DNA from: CAVTJX01 sp963735175
GTDB lineage: Bacteria > Electryoneota > RPQS01
Assembly (NCBI GenBank): GCA_963735175.1
Contig: CAVTJX010000005.1
Span: 28,669 to 92,668 of the forward strand
Length of the DNA: 64,000 nt
Reading direction: 5' to 3'
Below the pieces are notes generated by a model. That model was not told the DNA's origin, searched no databases, and was given only the letters and a program-made list of their open reading frames with translations. Made by a program: the position numbers and the translations under genes. The first letter of the stretch is position 1, and each line of letters begins with the position of its first letter. Shown here piece by piece: positions 20,751 to 31,000 of the stretch.

Positions 20751-21761
20751 GTGTACCAATACCTGCGGCCGCTCCTCTTTCTGCGTAATCCCGAAGCCGT
20801 TCATGAATCCGCGATGAGGGGCTTCGCCGCCCTGCAATCCTGCGCAGCCGGGCGGGCCGTGCTGCGCGTGATGGCCGGCGCGCCGCCCGCGCAACCCGTG
20901 GAAGCGATGGGGCTGCGCTTTTGCCATCCGCTGGGCATTGCCGCGGGCTTTGATAAAGATGCGCGCGCCGCCTTAGCCGTGCAGGAATTGGGGTTCTCAT
21001 TTGTCGAGGTCGGCACGGTGACGCCGCGTCCGCAGCCGGGGAACGACAAGCCGCGCATCTGGCGCTTTCCCGAAGCGAAGGCGCTGGTCAATGCGCTGGG
21101 CTTTCCGGGCGAGGGGATGGAGCGCGTGGGCGAGCGGCTGCTGAAGATCCGCGCGCGCGGCCTGGTAACAATTCCGCTGGGCATCAATCTCGGCAAGAAC
21201 AAGGACACTGCCGCTGAGGACGCGGTGCAGGATTACCGCGCGGTGCTCGAGTATCTGTATGAGTTCGGCGATTATTTTGTGGTCAACGTGTCTTCACCGA
21301 ATACCGCCGGCTTGCGTGACTTGCAGGGCCTCGCTACGCTGCGGCCGCTACTCGCGTCGCTGATGGAGCGCACGACGGCACGGGGAGGCAAGCCGCTGCT
21401 GGTGAAAATCGCGCCCGACCTCGCCGACGAGGACGTGTGCGCGATTGGCTGCCTCACGCGCGAATTGGGGATGGCGGGAGTCGTCGCGGGCAACACTACC
21501 ATTCAGCGCGATCTGGTGCCGCGCGCGGCCACGCTCGAGCGCGGCGGTCTGTCGGGCGCGCCGCAGTTCATGCGCACGCGCAAACTGGTGGCATTGCTGC
21601 GCAGTGAACTCGCGGCCACACAGACGCTGATCGCGGCGGGCGGCATTTTCAACCACGATCAATTGGTGGAGTGCCAGATGCTGGGCGCAAAGCTGGCGCA
21701 GGTCTACACGGCGTTCATTTATCACGGTCCGAGATGCGCGCGGAAGATTGTCCAAGGATGA
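20751..21761 (+). CDS. pyrD: Dihydroorotate dehydrogenase, class 2 (quinone-dependent)
   Basis: PyrD oxidises dihydroorotate to orotate in pyrimidine synthesis and passes electrons to membrane quinones. The 336-residue product has the class 2 layout: a short N-terminal membrane-associating helix pair (MYQYLRPLLFLRNPEAVH), LGIAAGFDKDA, EVGTVTPRPQPGN, the catalytic-serine motif NVSSPNTAGLR (about 179-189), KIAPDL, the FMN-binding AGNTT, and AAGGIFNHDQ. I place the start at GTG 20751, 20 bases after the preceding stop, because the N terminus then matches class 2 enzymes; an open frame runs further upstream through the Omp85 gene but is not coding. It probably shares the Omp85 transcript. Function is well supported. 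Confidence 0.93.
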   Translation: MYQYLRPLLFLRNPEAVHESAMRGFAALQSCAAGRAVLRVMAGAPPAQPVEAMGLRFCHPLGIAAGFDKDARAALAVQELGFSFVEVGTVTPRPQPGNDKPRIWRFPEAKALVNALGFPGEGMERVGERLLKIRARGLVTIPLGINLGKNKDTAAEDAVQDYRAVLEYLYEFGDYFVVNVSSPNTAGLRDLQGLATLRPLLASLMERTTARGGKPLLVKIAPDLADEDVCAIGCLTRELGMAGVVAGNTTIQRDLVPRAATLERGGLSGAPQFMRTRKLVALLRSELAATQTLIAAGGIFNHDQLVECQMLGAKLAQVYTAFIYHGPRCARKIVQG

Positions 21762-21827
21762 AGGCGGAAGGATGAAGGATGAATAAAGACACTTAACCGG
21801 CCTGACGACTTGTTGACGTAAACTCTT

Positions 21828-21854
21828 GTAGGGACATGGCATGCCATGTCCTAC
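21828..21854. repeat. R3 palindrome, copy 1
   Basis: A near-perfect 27-bp palindrome, GTAGGGACATGGC followed by ATGCCATGTCCTAC, lies 66 bp after pyrD. A second copy with one change lies at 60281-60301. It may double as a transcription terminator-like stem, but no T tract follows. Confidence 0.7.
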
Positions 21855-21929
21855 TTTTCTACCGATTCTGTTCTTAAGGTTAATAATATCCAATGCGATG
21901 CAAATTTTTTGACGGAACGGAATTTCGTA

Positions 21930-21960
21930 AACGAAGAACGAAGAACGAAGAACGAAGAAC
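21930..21960. repeat. Tandem heptamer repeat (AACGAAG)x4
   Basis: Four perfect copies of AACGAAG followed by AAC. Short unit, no spacers, so it is a simple tandem repeat in the spacer upstream of the helicase gene. Confidence 0.85.
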
Positions 21961-22165
21961 ACGGAAAGGCGGATGGAGAGCTGAGTACACATTCAGGAAA
22001 TGTACAAATGTGCAGGGCGGTTGTCAAGGGCTTTTTGAACAATTGTTCTATGCGATTGGGAATGCGGGGGATGGCAGTTGTGCGGCTTATGGAAGTAACG
22101 GTAACACAAAGGGCGGGAGTTTGTGACGGTGGGGTGCGTTCACATGGGAACGAGGGGGAAGCGGG

Positions 22166-22193
22166 AAATCCGAAATCCAAAATCCGAAATCCA
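22166..22193. repeat. Short direct repeat (AAATCCG AAATCC A, twice)
   Basis: Two near-identical 14-base units made of AAATCC blocks. It lies in the same repeat-rich 564-bp spacer (21762-22325), which otherwise holds only the R3 palindrome, the heptamer array and the promoter at 22248. No gene is supported there. Confidence 0.7.
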
Positions 22194-22247
22194 AGTCAGA
22201 GGCGGATTCCGGGCAGGGCGAGGACGAACGGCGTCGACGAAAGGCTA

Positions 22248-22276
22248 TTGACATATTGAGTCGATTTCGATATGTT
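22248..22276 (+). promoter_or_regulatory. Sigma-70-type promoter for the UvrD-like helicase
   Basis: TTGACA (22248-22253), exactly 17 bases, then TATGTT (22271-22276). This is the best -35/-10 pair in the window. It sits 50 bases upstream of the helicase ATG, giving a leader of about 43 nt. Confidence 0.7.
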
Positions 22277-22325
22277 TAACAATTCTTAGTGCACATTTTA
22301 CACGAACCTGATTGGGGATAATTAT

Positions 22326-24302
22326 ATGTCATGGCAAGGAGACCTACTTCCAGAGCAGATTGATGCGGCTTCGCATTTTGGTTCTCACGCACGCCTCTTG
22401 GCTGGACCAGGCACTGGGAAAACCAAAACACTCGTACATAGAGTTCTGTTCTTAGTTCAAGAAAGGAATCGATCCTCAAGGTGTGCTGCTTCTGACGTTT
22501 ACCCGTGCGGCGGCACATGAGTTAAGGAAAAGGATTGGTGAGCATCTCTCACCAGAGTTGACCGTGCAAGTGTCAACACTTCACGCTTTTGCTCTGCGAC
22601 AACTTCTGCGCAATACTCACATCAAACTTCCATTACCAACACCGCTTCGCATTGCAGACGATTTTTGAGGAACGAAACATTATTCTCGAAGATCTTAAAG
22701 CCACACTCGAGCTCGTAAGTATTAAGGATGCTAAAGATTTCTTCAACCAGCTTTCGGCGGACTGGGAAAGTTTAAAGGCTCAAGAGGCGGGCTGGGAAAC
22801 CCGATCGCCCAATGCCCCTTTCATCGGAGCGTGGCAAGAGCACAGGGCGCGCTATGGCTACATGCTTCGCTCTGAACTTGTATATCAGCTAAAGAAAGCA
22901 CTCGAACAAAATCCTGATTTTGTCCTTGAAGGACCCTTGACTCATCTACTCGTAGATGAGTATCAAGATTTGAACAAATGCGATCTGGCAGTGATCGACG
23001 CAATAAAAGCGAAGGGCGTGCAGTTGTACGTTGCTGGTGATGATGATCAAAGTATTTACGGGTTCCGCAAGGCGCATCCAGACGGAATTAGAAATTTCGT
23101 GGATATGAATGCCGGAGCTGGTGACTTAAAGCTGAAGACTTGCATGCTTTGCGCCCCCGCGATTCTCAGCGTCGCACAGTTTGTTGCGAATGGCGACACA
23201 AGACGTCTCGAAAAGGATCTAATAGCGCAACCTGGGCGAACTGGGGGTGAAGTTGCAATTTTACAGTTTAGGGAGCAAGAGGCTGAAGCCAAAGGCATCT
23301 CGAAGATCGTTGCTCACCTAATTCATGAAAAAGCTATTGCGCCTGAAGAGATTCTAGTCCTGTTAAGGTCCGACAGGAAGAGAGCATTTTCGTCTGTGAT
23401 ACGTACTGAACTTAAGTCGTTGGATATTCCTGTAGCCTCACCTATTGAAGATCCAGATGAAATGAACTTCAATGACAATAGAAAGATACGTTGCTATTTG
23501 AATCTTATTGCGAACTCTGAGGACAGTCTTGCATGGCGAACCATTCTTCAATGGGACAACAATGGAATTGGCGAGAAGAAAATCGGTGCAGTCTGCGAAT
23601 ATGCAAGGGCGCATGGGCTGACATTCGCCCGCGCGGTCAGGGCCATACAGGCAAATGCTGATTGCATAGATTTTGCAGCAGGCAGAAAAATCGAAGAAGT
23701 TGCAGATCAGGTCAATGCAACCATCAAAACTCTGGCAATGGTTCCGCAACCGGATGCTAGTGACGAAGAAGAAAGTGGGTCTTGCAGAAATACTCTCAGC
23801 CGTGGCTGAAGCCACGATTACAAACCCTGAAGCGAGAGTGAGCATAATTAATGAATTTGACGCGATAGCAGGAGAAAATAATGTGCGAAGCGTCAATGGG
23901 CTTTTAGGGGCAATATCACTTTCGAATTCCGAAATTGAAACCGCCATCGAGCATGGAAAGATCAACATTCTGACTATGCATAAAGCCAAGGGATTAACAG
24001 CGGATGTTGCAATAATTGCTGCGACGGAAAACGAATACATTCCTGGCAGGGCTATCGGAGATAGTGTTGACGATGAAAGACGACTTCTGTACGTTTCTAT
24101 GACTAGAGCACGTCATTTCTTGTATATGACGTATTGTGGTCATCGTTGGGGACGTCAAGAGCGTACTGGTGCCTCCAACGGACAAGCTCGGTCACTGACG
24201 CGATTTCTGGCTGACGGCCCAATCAAGGCTGTCGAAGGGAATCAAGTACTTAGAGTCCGTAGTCTGCCCTGCGGTCGTGCAGCAACCGTCGGCCATGCTT
24301 GA
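22326..24302 (+). CDS. UvrD/Rep-family (SF1A) DNA helicase, three frame changes
   Basis: A 3'-5' ATP-dependent DNA helicase of about 655 residues. Motifs are in order: Q motif (PEQIDAA), I (AGPGTGKT), Ia (TFTRAAAHEL), II (LLVDEYQDL), III (GDDDQSIYGFR), V (ILTMHKAKGL) and VI (RRLLYVSMTRAR). Frame changes near 22461, 22665 (at a run of five T) and 23770 split it, but each resumes within the motif pattern. Codon use is clearly AT-richer than in the neighbours, the gene has its own promoter, and repeat-rich spacers flank it, so it was probably gained by transfer. It resembles stand-alone UvrD-like helicases such as those in defence loci, but no nuclease partner is beside it. Whether it is intact in the cell depends on whether the indels are real. 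Confidence 0.85.
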
Positions 24303-24522
24303 AGAGCCAGGCGATTCAGCAAGCTGACGTGACGGTAGTAACCGCTCATTGTGAAGTTGCCAATCGCAAACGCAGTTGTGACCGTGGGGGCCGAGTCCTG
24401 AGTTCGAGGACCGTCTTGGGCGCGGTGGGAAGCTGAGATCCTTCCGGAAGCCCGTCAGGATGACCGAGGAAAGGTAGTGGGCGGTGTTCAGATTCGGGGA
24501 ACCCGCGCAGGGTAACGTAGAA

Positions 24523-24553
24523 CACGCGGGGTGAGGGCACCCCGCGCGGCGAG
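24523..24553 (-). repeat. G/C-rich hairpin module, copy 1
   Basis: The stem CGCGGGGTG / CACCCCGCG with loop AGGG is followed by CGGCGAG. On the minus strand it reads CTCGCCGCGCGGGGTGCCCT. The same module recurs at 24679-24707 and 45627-45656, each time close to an R1 element. Confidence 0.7.
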
Positions 24554-24581
24554 TTTCGTGTGGATCGCGATGTTGACGAGA

Positions 24582-24653
24582 CGGATTGCGGCCGGGTTTT
24601 TGTTCGGGGGCGCGCCGAGGGTTTCGTGCGTGCCCAACCCGGCTCGTCCGGAA
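24582..24653 (-). repeat. R1 interspersed stem-loop element, copy B
   Basis: A 72-bp element in minus orientation: left arm ATTCCGGACGAGCCGGGTTG, right arm AAAAACCCGGCCGCAATCCG. The arms match copy A at almost every base while the ~35-base middle differs. The GGGC/GCCC pairing in the middle could keep an inner stem. Confidence 0.75.
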
Positions 24654-24678
24654 TTCTTAAAGGGGTTCGGCTCAAACG

Positions 24679-24707
24679 CACGGGGTACGGGAATCCCGCG
24701 CGGCGAG
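24679..24707 (-). repeat. G/C-rich hairpin module, copy 2 (diverged)
   Basis: On the plus strand this reads CACGGGGTACGGGAATCCCG followed by CGCGGCGAG. It shares the flanks and the CCCGCGCGGCGAG end with copy 1 but has a different stem tip. It lies 26 bp from the R1 element. Confidence 0.55.
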
Positions 24708-24720
24708 TTGGGGCGGATTA

Positions 24721-24744
24721 CGGGCGGCTCAGCGAGCCGCCTCG
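24721..24744 (-). repeat. R2 palindrome, copy 1
   Basis: GGCGGCTC-AGC-GAGCCGCC, a perfect 8-bp stem with flanking CGG and TCG. In minus orientation it reads GAGGCGGCTCGCTGAGCCGC. Further copies are at 58905-58930 and 60334-60358. Confidence 0.75.
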
Positions 24745-24840
24745 ACGAGAAGCCATGATTAATAGGATTCTGGACGCCCGCCCGCAAGACCGAAGAGCGG
24801 GCGGTGTCCAGAATGACACTGTTGCAACAATGACAAAATG

Positions 24841-24878
24841 AAGCAGGCCGGATCGTTGGATCCGGCCTGCTTGTTTTC
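24841..24878 (-). terminator. Terminator between convergent helicase and peptidase genes
   Basis: A perfect 14-bp stem (AAGCAGGCCGGATC with its complement, loop GTTG, 24841-24872) flanked by CATTTTG on one side and TTGTTTT on the other. It could stop transcription from both sides. Confidence 0.85.
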
Positions 24879-24940
24879 AGAGCGCACTGCCCCATTCACT
24901 TCGTTCAGGGCAGGCTGTGCGGCGACTACAGGCGGAGGGA

Positions 24941-26876
24941 TCAGCCCTTGGGAGTGGGCGGGGTGATCTTGGCGGGGAGGCGGCCGGTTTTCTTCAGGAG
25001 GACTTCCATCTCGTCGACGAGGGAGGCGAACTTCTTCATGGTGGTCTCCACCGGCTGCGGCTTGGACATATCCACGCCGGCGTCCTTCAGCAGATCGATC
25101 GGATACTTGGACGAACCGCCGCCGAGGAACTTCAGATACGCTTCCTTCGCGCCTTTTTCCTTGTTGATCACGCGCTGCGCGAGCGCCTGACTGGCGGCAA
25201 AGCTGGTGGCGTAGCGGTAGACGTAGAAGTTACGGTAGAAATGCGGGATGCGGATCCACGTGTAGCCATACTCGGGATCGATGGTCACCGTGTCGCCGTA
25301 GTAATCCTTCATCGTCTGCACGTACATCTCGCCCAGCTTGTCGGCGGTGAGCGGTTCGCCCGCTTCGGCGGCCTGATGCATGCGCAGTTCGAAATCGGCG
25401 AACAGCACCTGCGTGATGAGCGTGCCGCGCACGTTGTCGATGTACTGGTTGATCAGGTACAGCCGCTTGGCGGGATCCTTCTCCTTCTTCAGCAGGTCGT
25501 CCATCAGCAGCGCCTCGTTGAACGTCGAGGCGACTTCGGCGACGAAGTAGCGGTAGTCGCCGTAGATGTAGGGCTGGTCCTTATGGCTGAAGTAGGAGTG
25601 CATCGCGTGGCCCATTTCGTGGGCCGTGGTGAACATGTCGTCGAGCGTGTTGTTGTAGTTGAGCAGCATGTAGGGATGGCTGGTGTAGCTGCTGGTGGAA
25701 TAGGCGCCGCTCCGCTTGCCCTTGGTTTCATACACGTCCACCCAGCGGGAATGGAAGCCCTTGACCATCGGATCGACATACTCGGCCGAGGGGCGCCAGC
25801 GCCGTTTCGATCTGCTTGATGGCGTCGTCGTACTTGACTTCGATCCGCGTTTCGGGGATGAGCGCGACGGAGAAATCGTAGGAGTGGATCTCGTCCAGGC
25901 CCAGCGCTTCCTTGCGCAGCCGGACGTACTTGTGCAGCGGCGCGAGGTTCTGCTTGACGGACGCGATCAGATTGAGATAGACGGTGGTGTCGATGTTCTC
26001 GCCGTCGAGGGACGCCTGCAGGCAGGAGCCGTAGTTGCGGGCGCGGGAATAGAACACATCCTTCTGAATATTGCCCGTCATCAGCGCCGCGGCCGTGTTC
26101 TTGTACTGGGCGTAGGTGTTGAGCAGGTTCATGGCCGCGTCACGCCGCACGCGGGGATCGTTGTTCTCGAGCAGCATCTGCACGCGGCCTTCGCTGATCT
26201 GCACGTCGTTCCCCTTGTCGTCCTTGATCGTGGGGAAGGAAATGTCCGTGTTGCGCAGGGCGGTGCTGGCGTTGCCGGGAGCCTGCGCCATGATGCCGGA
26301 AAGCGCCAGCAAGCGTTCTTCGGGCGTCGACAGGGTGTGCGCGCGGGTGCGGAGGTTGTCGTTGATGAACTGGCGGTAGACGGCCAGCGCGGGCTTGTCC
26401 TGGTACCACTGTTCGAAGGTGGCATCCGGAATCGAGACGAGTTCGGGCGAGAACCAGGCGAGCGCTTCGCCGAGCTTCGAGCCCAGCGACGCGGTCCGCT
26501 CCTTGTAGCCCGTGTACTTCTGGTTGCGGGTGTCCTGGTCATAGGACATGAAGGCATAGGCGCCGGCGTTGTCGGTTTTGATGCTGACTTCTTCCATGAC
26601 CTTGAAGAACGCGAGGAGATCATCCGCCGACTTGGAAATCTTGCCTTCGTAGGTCTTCAGCGCCGGGATCATGCCTTCGATGACCTTGAGATCGGCTTCC
26701 CAGGCTTCGTCCGAAGCATAAAACGAGGACAGATCCCAGGTGTACTTGACATCAATATCCTTGCGCTCTTTCAGTTCCTGGGTCTGAGCCGAGGCGGGGC
26801 TGGTGGTAAACAGGAATGGCAAAAGCAATCCTCCGAAAATCAGCCGTGAAAACGTGCGCGATGAAGACAACCGCAT
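24941..26876 (-). CDS. pepF: Oligoendopeptidase F (M3B metallopeptidase) with signal peptide, one frame change
   Basis: A zinc peptidase of about 644 residues that cuts oligopeptides. The HEMGH zinc motif lies in MFTTAHEMGHAMHSYFSH, the third ligand Glu in STFNEALLMDDLL, and the YRNFYVYRYATSFAAS block binds substrate. The frame changes near 25786, between ALAPLG and AEYVDPMV; reading across restores the PepF pattern WVDVYETKGKRSGAYS. The N terminus (MRLSSSRTFSRLIFGGLLLPFLFTTSPASA) is a classic signal peptide, so the enzyme should be in the periplasm or outside, whereas most PepF proteins are cytosolic. It stands alone, with a terminator 60 bp downstream. The family is certain, the location is inferred from the signal. 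Confidence 0.92.
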
Positions 26877-27343
26877 CGACGGTCTCCTTGGTGATAAAGG
26901 AAAAGTTTATAAGATAAGAGCTTAGGCCGGGGGAATCGCGATCAGACGGGGGAGGTGCCGGAAGGACGCAACCCGCAGAAATCGTGAAAAGATACCCTCT
27001 TTCGCCGTAACATGCAAGCTACCGTGGGCGTACTGGACGCTGCCTTGCCAAGTTCAAGCGGTTGATGGCGGCCAATGTTGCGCGCAGGCGGATGTCACCG
27101 GGTCCGGATGCCTCTGGTTACTCGATCTGCAAAGCCGATTCGTGACGGTGCATGAGATAGATAAATAGGAGATAGGACTATTACGAATAAGCACAAATTG
27201 TGTGAAAAGACGATGACTAAATCTTGTATTCTCACATAGTCGTGATTATATTTTGAAGCCTTCCTAATCCGCATCAAGCCGTACGAATATTTCCCCAATT
27301 GAATGCCATTATCAGTGACACTCAATGCTTCGAGGAGGAGTCA
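26877..27343. other. Divergent intergenic region
   Basis: About 470 bp between pepF (minus) and the next plus-strand gene. The right half is AT-rich and contains the 11-bp palindrome CACAAATTGTG (about 27192-27202) and a promoter candidate. I see no gene. Confidence 0.45.
27224..27252 (+). promoter_or_regulatory. Candidate sigma-70 promoter
   Basis: TTGTAT (27224-27229), 17-base spacer, TATATT (27247-27252), in an AT-rich stretch about 90 bases before the ATG at 27344. The palindrome CACAAATTGTG just upstream could be an operator. Confidence 0.45.
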
Positions 27344-28039
27344 ATGCGTCTTCGTAAAAAGTTTATGCCGTCGCTGGTGCGGGCGAGTCTGATCGGGTTG
27401 GTGGTGGTGGTGGCCGGGTTCGCGCTGGTCTCGATTTCGGCTCCGGCCAGGGACACCGCTTCCAAGCCAGCGAATCCGCTGGCAGAACCCAACTACGTTG
27501 GCGAGCACGCCGTGCCGGGCGTTAACGGCACCCGCTATTTCTGCGAGCCGGGATCATCCACGATTTCCGTGCTCGGACCGACCAACCAGGTGCTGCAGAC
27601 TCTGACGGTGACGGATGATCACGGCGCGAAGGTGAACATCGAGCAACTTTACTTCGATCAGCGGCAGGGGCAACTGCTGGCGATTACGAGCGAAGAAGTT
27701 TACGCGGTGGATCCCGGCGGGCGGGCGACCGTCGCCCGGATTCCGAAGGACGCGAGTGATCCGATCTATAAAAAACTCGAATTGCGGCAAACGGAATTCA
27801 GCACGCCCGACGAACGCGCCGCCAAGCAGCGGGCCGGGGAGATCGCGACGCGGGAGCAACGCGGCGAGAATCTGAGCGCGGCCGATAAGGCCTATCTCGA
27901 CGCCTACAACGGCCCGGTGTTGCAGCCGCAAACACGGCATCCCGCGCCGCCGATGACATTGGCGCCAACGGATCCGGCGGAGTCCGCGCGCAAGGCGGCG
28001 GCAATTCATGACGCCCAGCAGACTGCGGGCAAGCGGTGA
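27344..28039 (+). CDS. Signal-anchored protein of unknown function, possibly the N terminus of the P-domain protein
   Basis: A 231-residue product with a hydrophobic N-terminal segment (about 10-34, LVRASLIGLVVVVAGFALVS), so it is exported or anchored. The region 50-140 alternates short strands (YFCEPGSSTISVLGPTNQVL; IEQLYFDQRQGQLLAI; VYAVDPGG), a little like one or two propeller blades, and the tail is polar with Ala, Glu and Arg. GAGGAGGAG upstream fixes the start at 27344 instead of the in-frame codon at 27299. The stop at 28039 may be artificial. The next 130 bp stay open in another frame and lead into a P-domain protein that lacks its own signal peptide, so both may be one gene broken by an indel near 28025. 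Confidence 0.65.
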   Translation: MRLRKKFMPSLVRASLIGLVVVVAGFALVSISAPARDTASKPANPLAEPNYVGEHAVPGVNGTRYFCEPGSSTISVLGPTNQVLQTLTVTDDHGAKVNIEQLYFDQRQGQLLAITSEEVYAVDPGGRATVARIPKDASDPIYKKLELRQTEFSTPDERAAKQRAGEIATREQRGENLSAADKAYLDAYNGPVLQPQTRHPAPPMTLAPTDPAESARKAAAIHDAQQTAGKR

Positions 28040-31000
28040 ATGGACAGCGCCGACGATTCCAGCGCCTTTTCGGATTGAAGGCGTGCCACAACGCCATCAC
28101 GCGGCCGGCGACGCGCTGGATGTGATCGACGGGTGTCCTTGCGTGGGTTTGAACTTCGAGGCCGCCTGGGGCGATCCCGATTCCCAATGACGCGGAGCAC
28201 GACAACTGTGATCCGGACAGCGGGTTGACCTTTACCTATATTCTCGTCTCGGGCATCGGGACTGTGCAGGATGTCAATGTCGGCGTCGACATCACGCATA
28301 CGTGGGTCGGCGACCTCGTGATCTCGTTGGAGCATAACGGGACGATCGTGCATTTGAAAAGCCACCACACAACGGGATTCGGCGAAGACTGTGACAATCT
28401 GGTCACCGTATTCGACGATGAGGGCGCGCCGTTTGTGGAAGGCGCGTGCCCGCATGGCGGCTGTACCCAGACGACCGATCCGGCGGAGTTGCGGCACTAA
28501 TCTGCTGTCGGCTTTCGACGGTATGGACGGGACGGGCAGCTGGATTTTCCGGATCAGCGACAATGCCGCGGGCGACCTGGGCACGGTCAACGCGCTGTCG
28601 CTGTGCATAACGGATTATGTGGAAACGGCGCCGGTGTGCGCGTGTCCCGGACCGGGCTTTGGCACAGGTCCGGTGAACATTCCGATTCCCGACGTCACCG
28701 GCACGAGTGATTGCGACGCGATTAACGGCATTACCAGTTCCTTCACAGTGCCGGCGGGCACGGGTCTGATCTCGGACGTCAACGTGGCGGTGAATCTGCT
28801 GCACACCTGGATCGGCGACCTCGTCATTGACGTTTCTCACGGCGGAACCACCGTGCGGCTCCTGACACACGCGCCGTTCGGCTTCGGCGAAAGCTGCGAT
28901 AATCTGTCCACGGTGTTCGATGATGAAGGGATCAACTGGTATCCGACGGCGTGCCCGCATTTGGGCTGCACACGGTCCTACGATCCGTCCAGTTGCGGCA
29001 ACCACCTGCTGTCAGCTTTCGACGGCCTTCTGGCCGATGGTTTGTGGACCCTGCGGATTGCGGACGAAGCGGGTGGCGACGTTGGCACGTTGAGTGACTG
29101 GTCGGTGTGCTTTGGCGCGCCCGATCCGCCGGTGTGCGAACAGTGCCCGTCGGGCGTGCTCACTTCAGGACCGGTCGAAATCCCGATTCTGGACGCTACG
29201 GGGAGCGATCTCTGTAACGCGGTCGGCGGTCTGTCAACGACGATCGTCGCGCCGGCCGGATCGGGACTCGTGCAGGATGTGAATGTGGGCGTCGACCTGT
29301 CCCACACATTTATCGGCGACCTGGTGATAGATGTAACGCACGATGGCACGACTGTACGCTTGGTAACTCATCGAGCCGGCAGGTCTAGGTGAAGGCTGCG
29401 ACAACCTGAGCACGGTGTTTGACGACGAAGGCCCGGCCTATGTTCCGGGAACGTGTCCGCACGCTGGATGTAATCAGACGTTCGATCCCGGTTTGTGCGG
29501 AAACAACCTGCTCTCCGCTTTTGACGGGACCGACGCCAGCGGTCCGTGGACGCTGCGCGTCGTTGATGTCGTGGGCGGCGATGTCGGCACCTTACACAAC
29601 TGGCATTTGTGTCTTGACACGCAGCCGATGGGCGGGTTCGTATCCGTCACGGTGGAAACGCCGGACTTCACGTGCGGACCGGGTGGCATAACGCCGAATC
29701 CGTTCAGCGTATACGATTCACGCGACGAACAGTGGCGGCGTGCCGTGTGAAAACGTAAGTGTCGTACTCTCCGCCGGCGCCGGCCCGGGCGGCACGGCGG
29801 ACGTGCCGTCGCCGATCGGATTTATTCCCGTGTTAAATCCGGGCAGCACCGCTGATCTCAGTTATGAGGTCACGGTGACGCCGTCGGGCACCGGCGGCTG
29901 TCTCGGCGGAGCGATTACCATCACATCGACGAATTGCCCGGCCTACGTGATCGATTTCTTCTGCCTGATCGACGTGCCCGGCTGCACCGGGGTGCCCGGC
30001 AACTGCGGTTGCATGGACGTGGTGCTGGCCGTGGACGTGACGGGTTCCATGGGCGGCGCACTGAACAACGTGATCGCCGAGATTCCCAACATCATCTCGA
30101 CCGCCAATCTTGCCAGCGGCGGTGACCTACGGTTGGGATTAGTGACCTTCCATGACCAGGTGACCACGCTGAATAATCTCACCTTCAATCAGGCCGCGGT
30201 CACGGCCAACATCGCGGGACTGACCGCGTCTGGCGGCGCGGGCGAAGCGGAAGCCTCGGACGAAGCGTTGCGCGAAATCATCACGCAGGACGCGCTCTGT
30301 ACGGACGGCACCGAATTCACCACGAATTTCCGCGCGACGTGCGCGAAGACCGTGGTGCTCGTTACGGATGCGCGGCCGGGCGGCTGCGATGACGCGTTTA
30401 CGCTGGGCGTGGATGACGTGAACGCGCATCAGCGGGCGCTGGACGCGCTCGGTCAAAGTGTTCAGTTGTCGGCGGTGAATATTCCCACCTGGCCGGCTTA
30501 CCAGCCGGAAATCGTGCCGGTCATGCAGGACTACGCCAACACGTCCGGCGGCGCTTACGTACTGGCGAACGCGGACGGCAGCGGCACGGGCGCGGCGATC
30601 GCGGCGATCATCGAGAATTGCGGCGGTAACCACTTGCCGGACGACTGCCTGCCGGAAGGACCGGACTGCAACGGCCAGCCACCGACAGTCTACACGAGTC
30701 TTTCGGGCATGATTGATGACGCCGTTATCGGAGTGAACGGTGACAGCCTGCGGCTCAACTGGCGACCCGTGGCCGACGCCGAATTCTACCAGATCTACGT
30801 GGGAAGTATCGACGAGATCGCGGCCAACTACATTCCCGTCGGCATTGCCTTCGATACGACGTATTTCGTGTCCGCGTCGGCGATCACGGCGATGCCTACC
30901 CAGCGTGTGGTCAGCTATTTCGTGCAGGCGAAAAAGACGGAGCAGCGGGTGGTGGGCGCGGACCTTGCCTGCTGGCCGATGGATGAAGGGAGCGGCAACC

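Larger units (their letters stand above)
24303..24840. other. Repeat-rich spacer between helicase and peptidase genes
   Basis: About 540 bp without a supported gene. It contains two copies of a G/C-rich hairpin, one R1 element and one R2 palindrome (listed separately). Several short open frames cross it on both strands, but they follow the repeat symmetry, not a protein pattern. Confidence 0.6.

Noticed and set aside
21930..22193. CRISPR array
   Set aside because: Repeats are 7-14 bases without unique spacers, and no cas gene is nearby.
22326..24302. Gabija-type or other anti-phage system around the UvrD-like helicase
   Set aside because: No OLD-family nuclease or other defence gene lies beside it; both neighbours are ordinary metabolic or peptidase genes.
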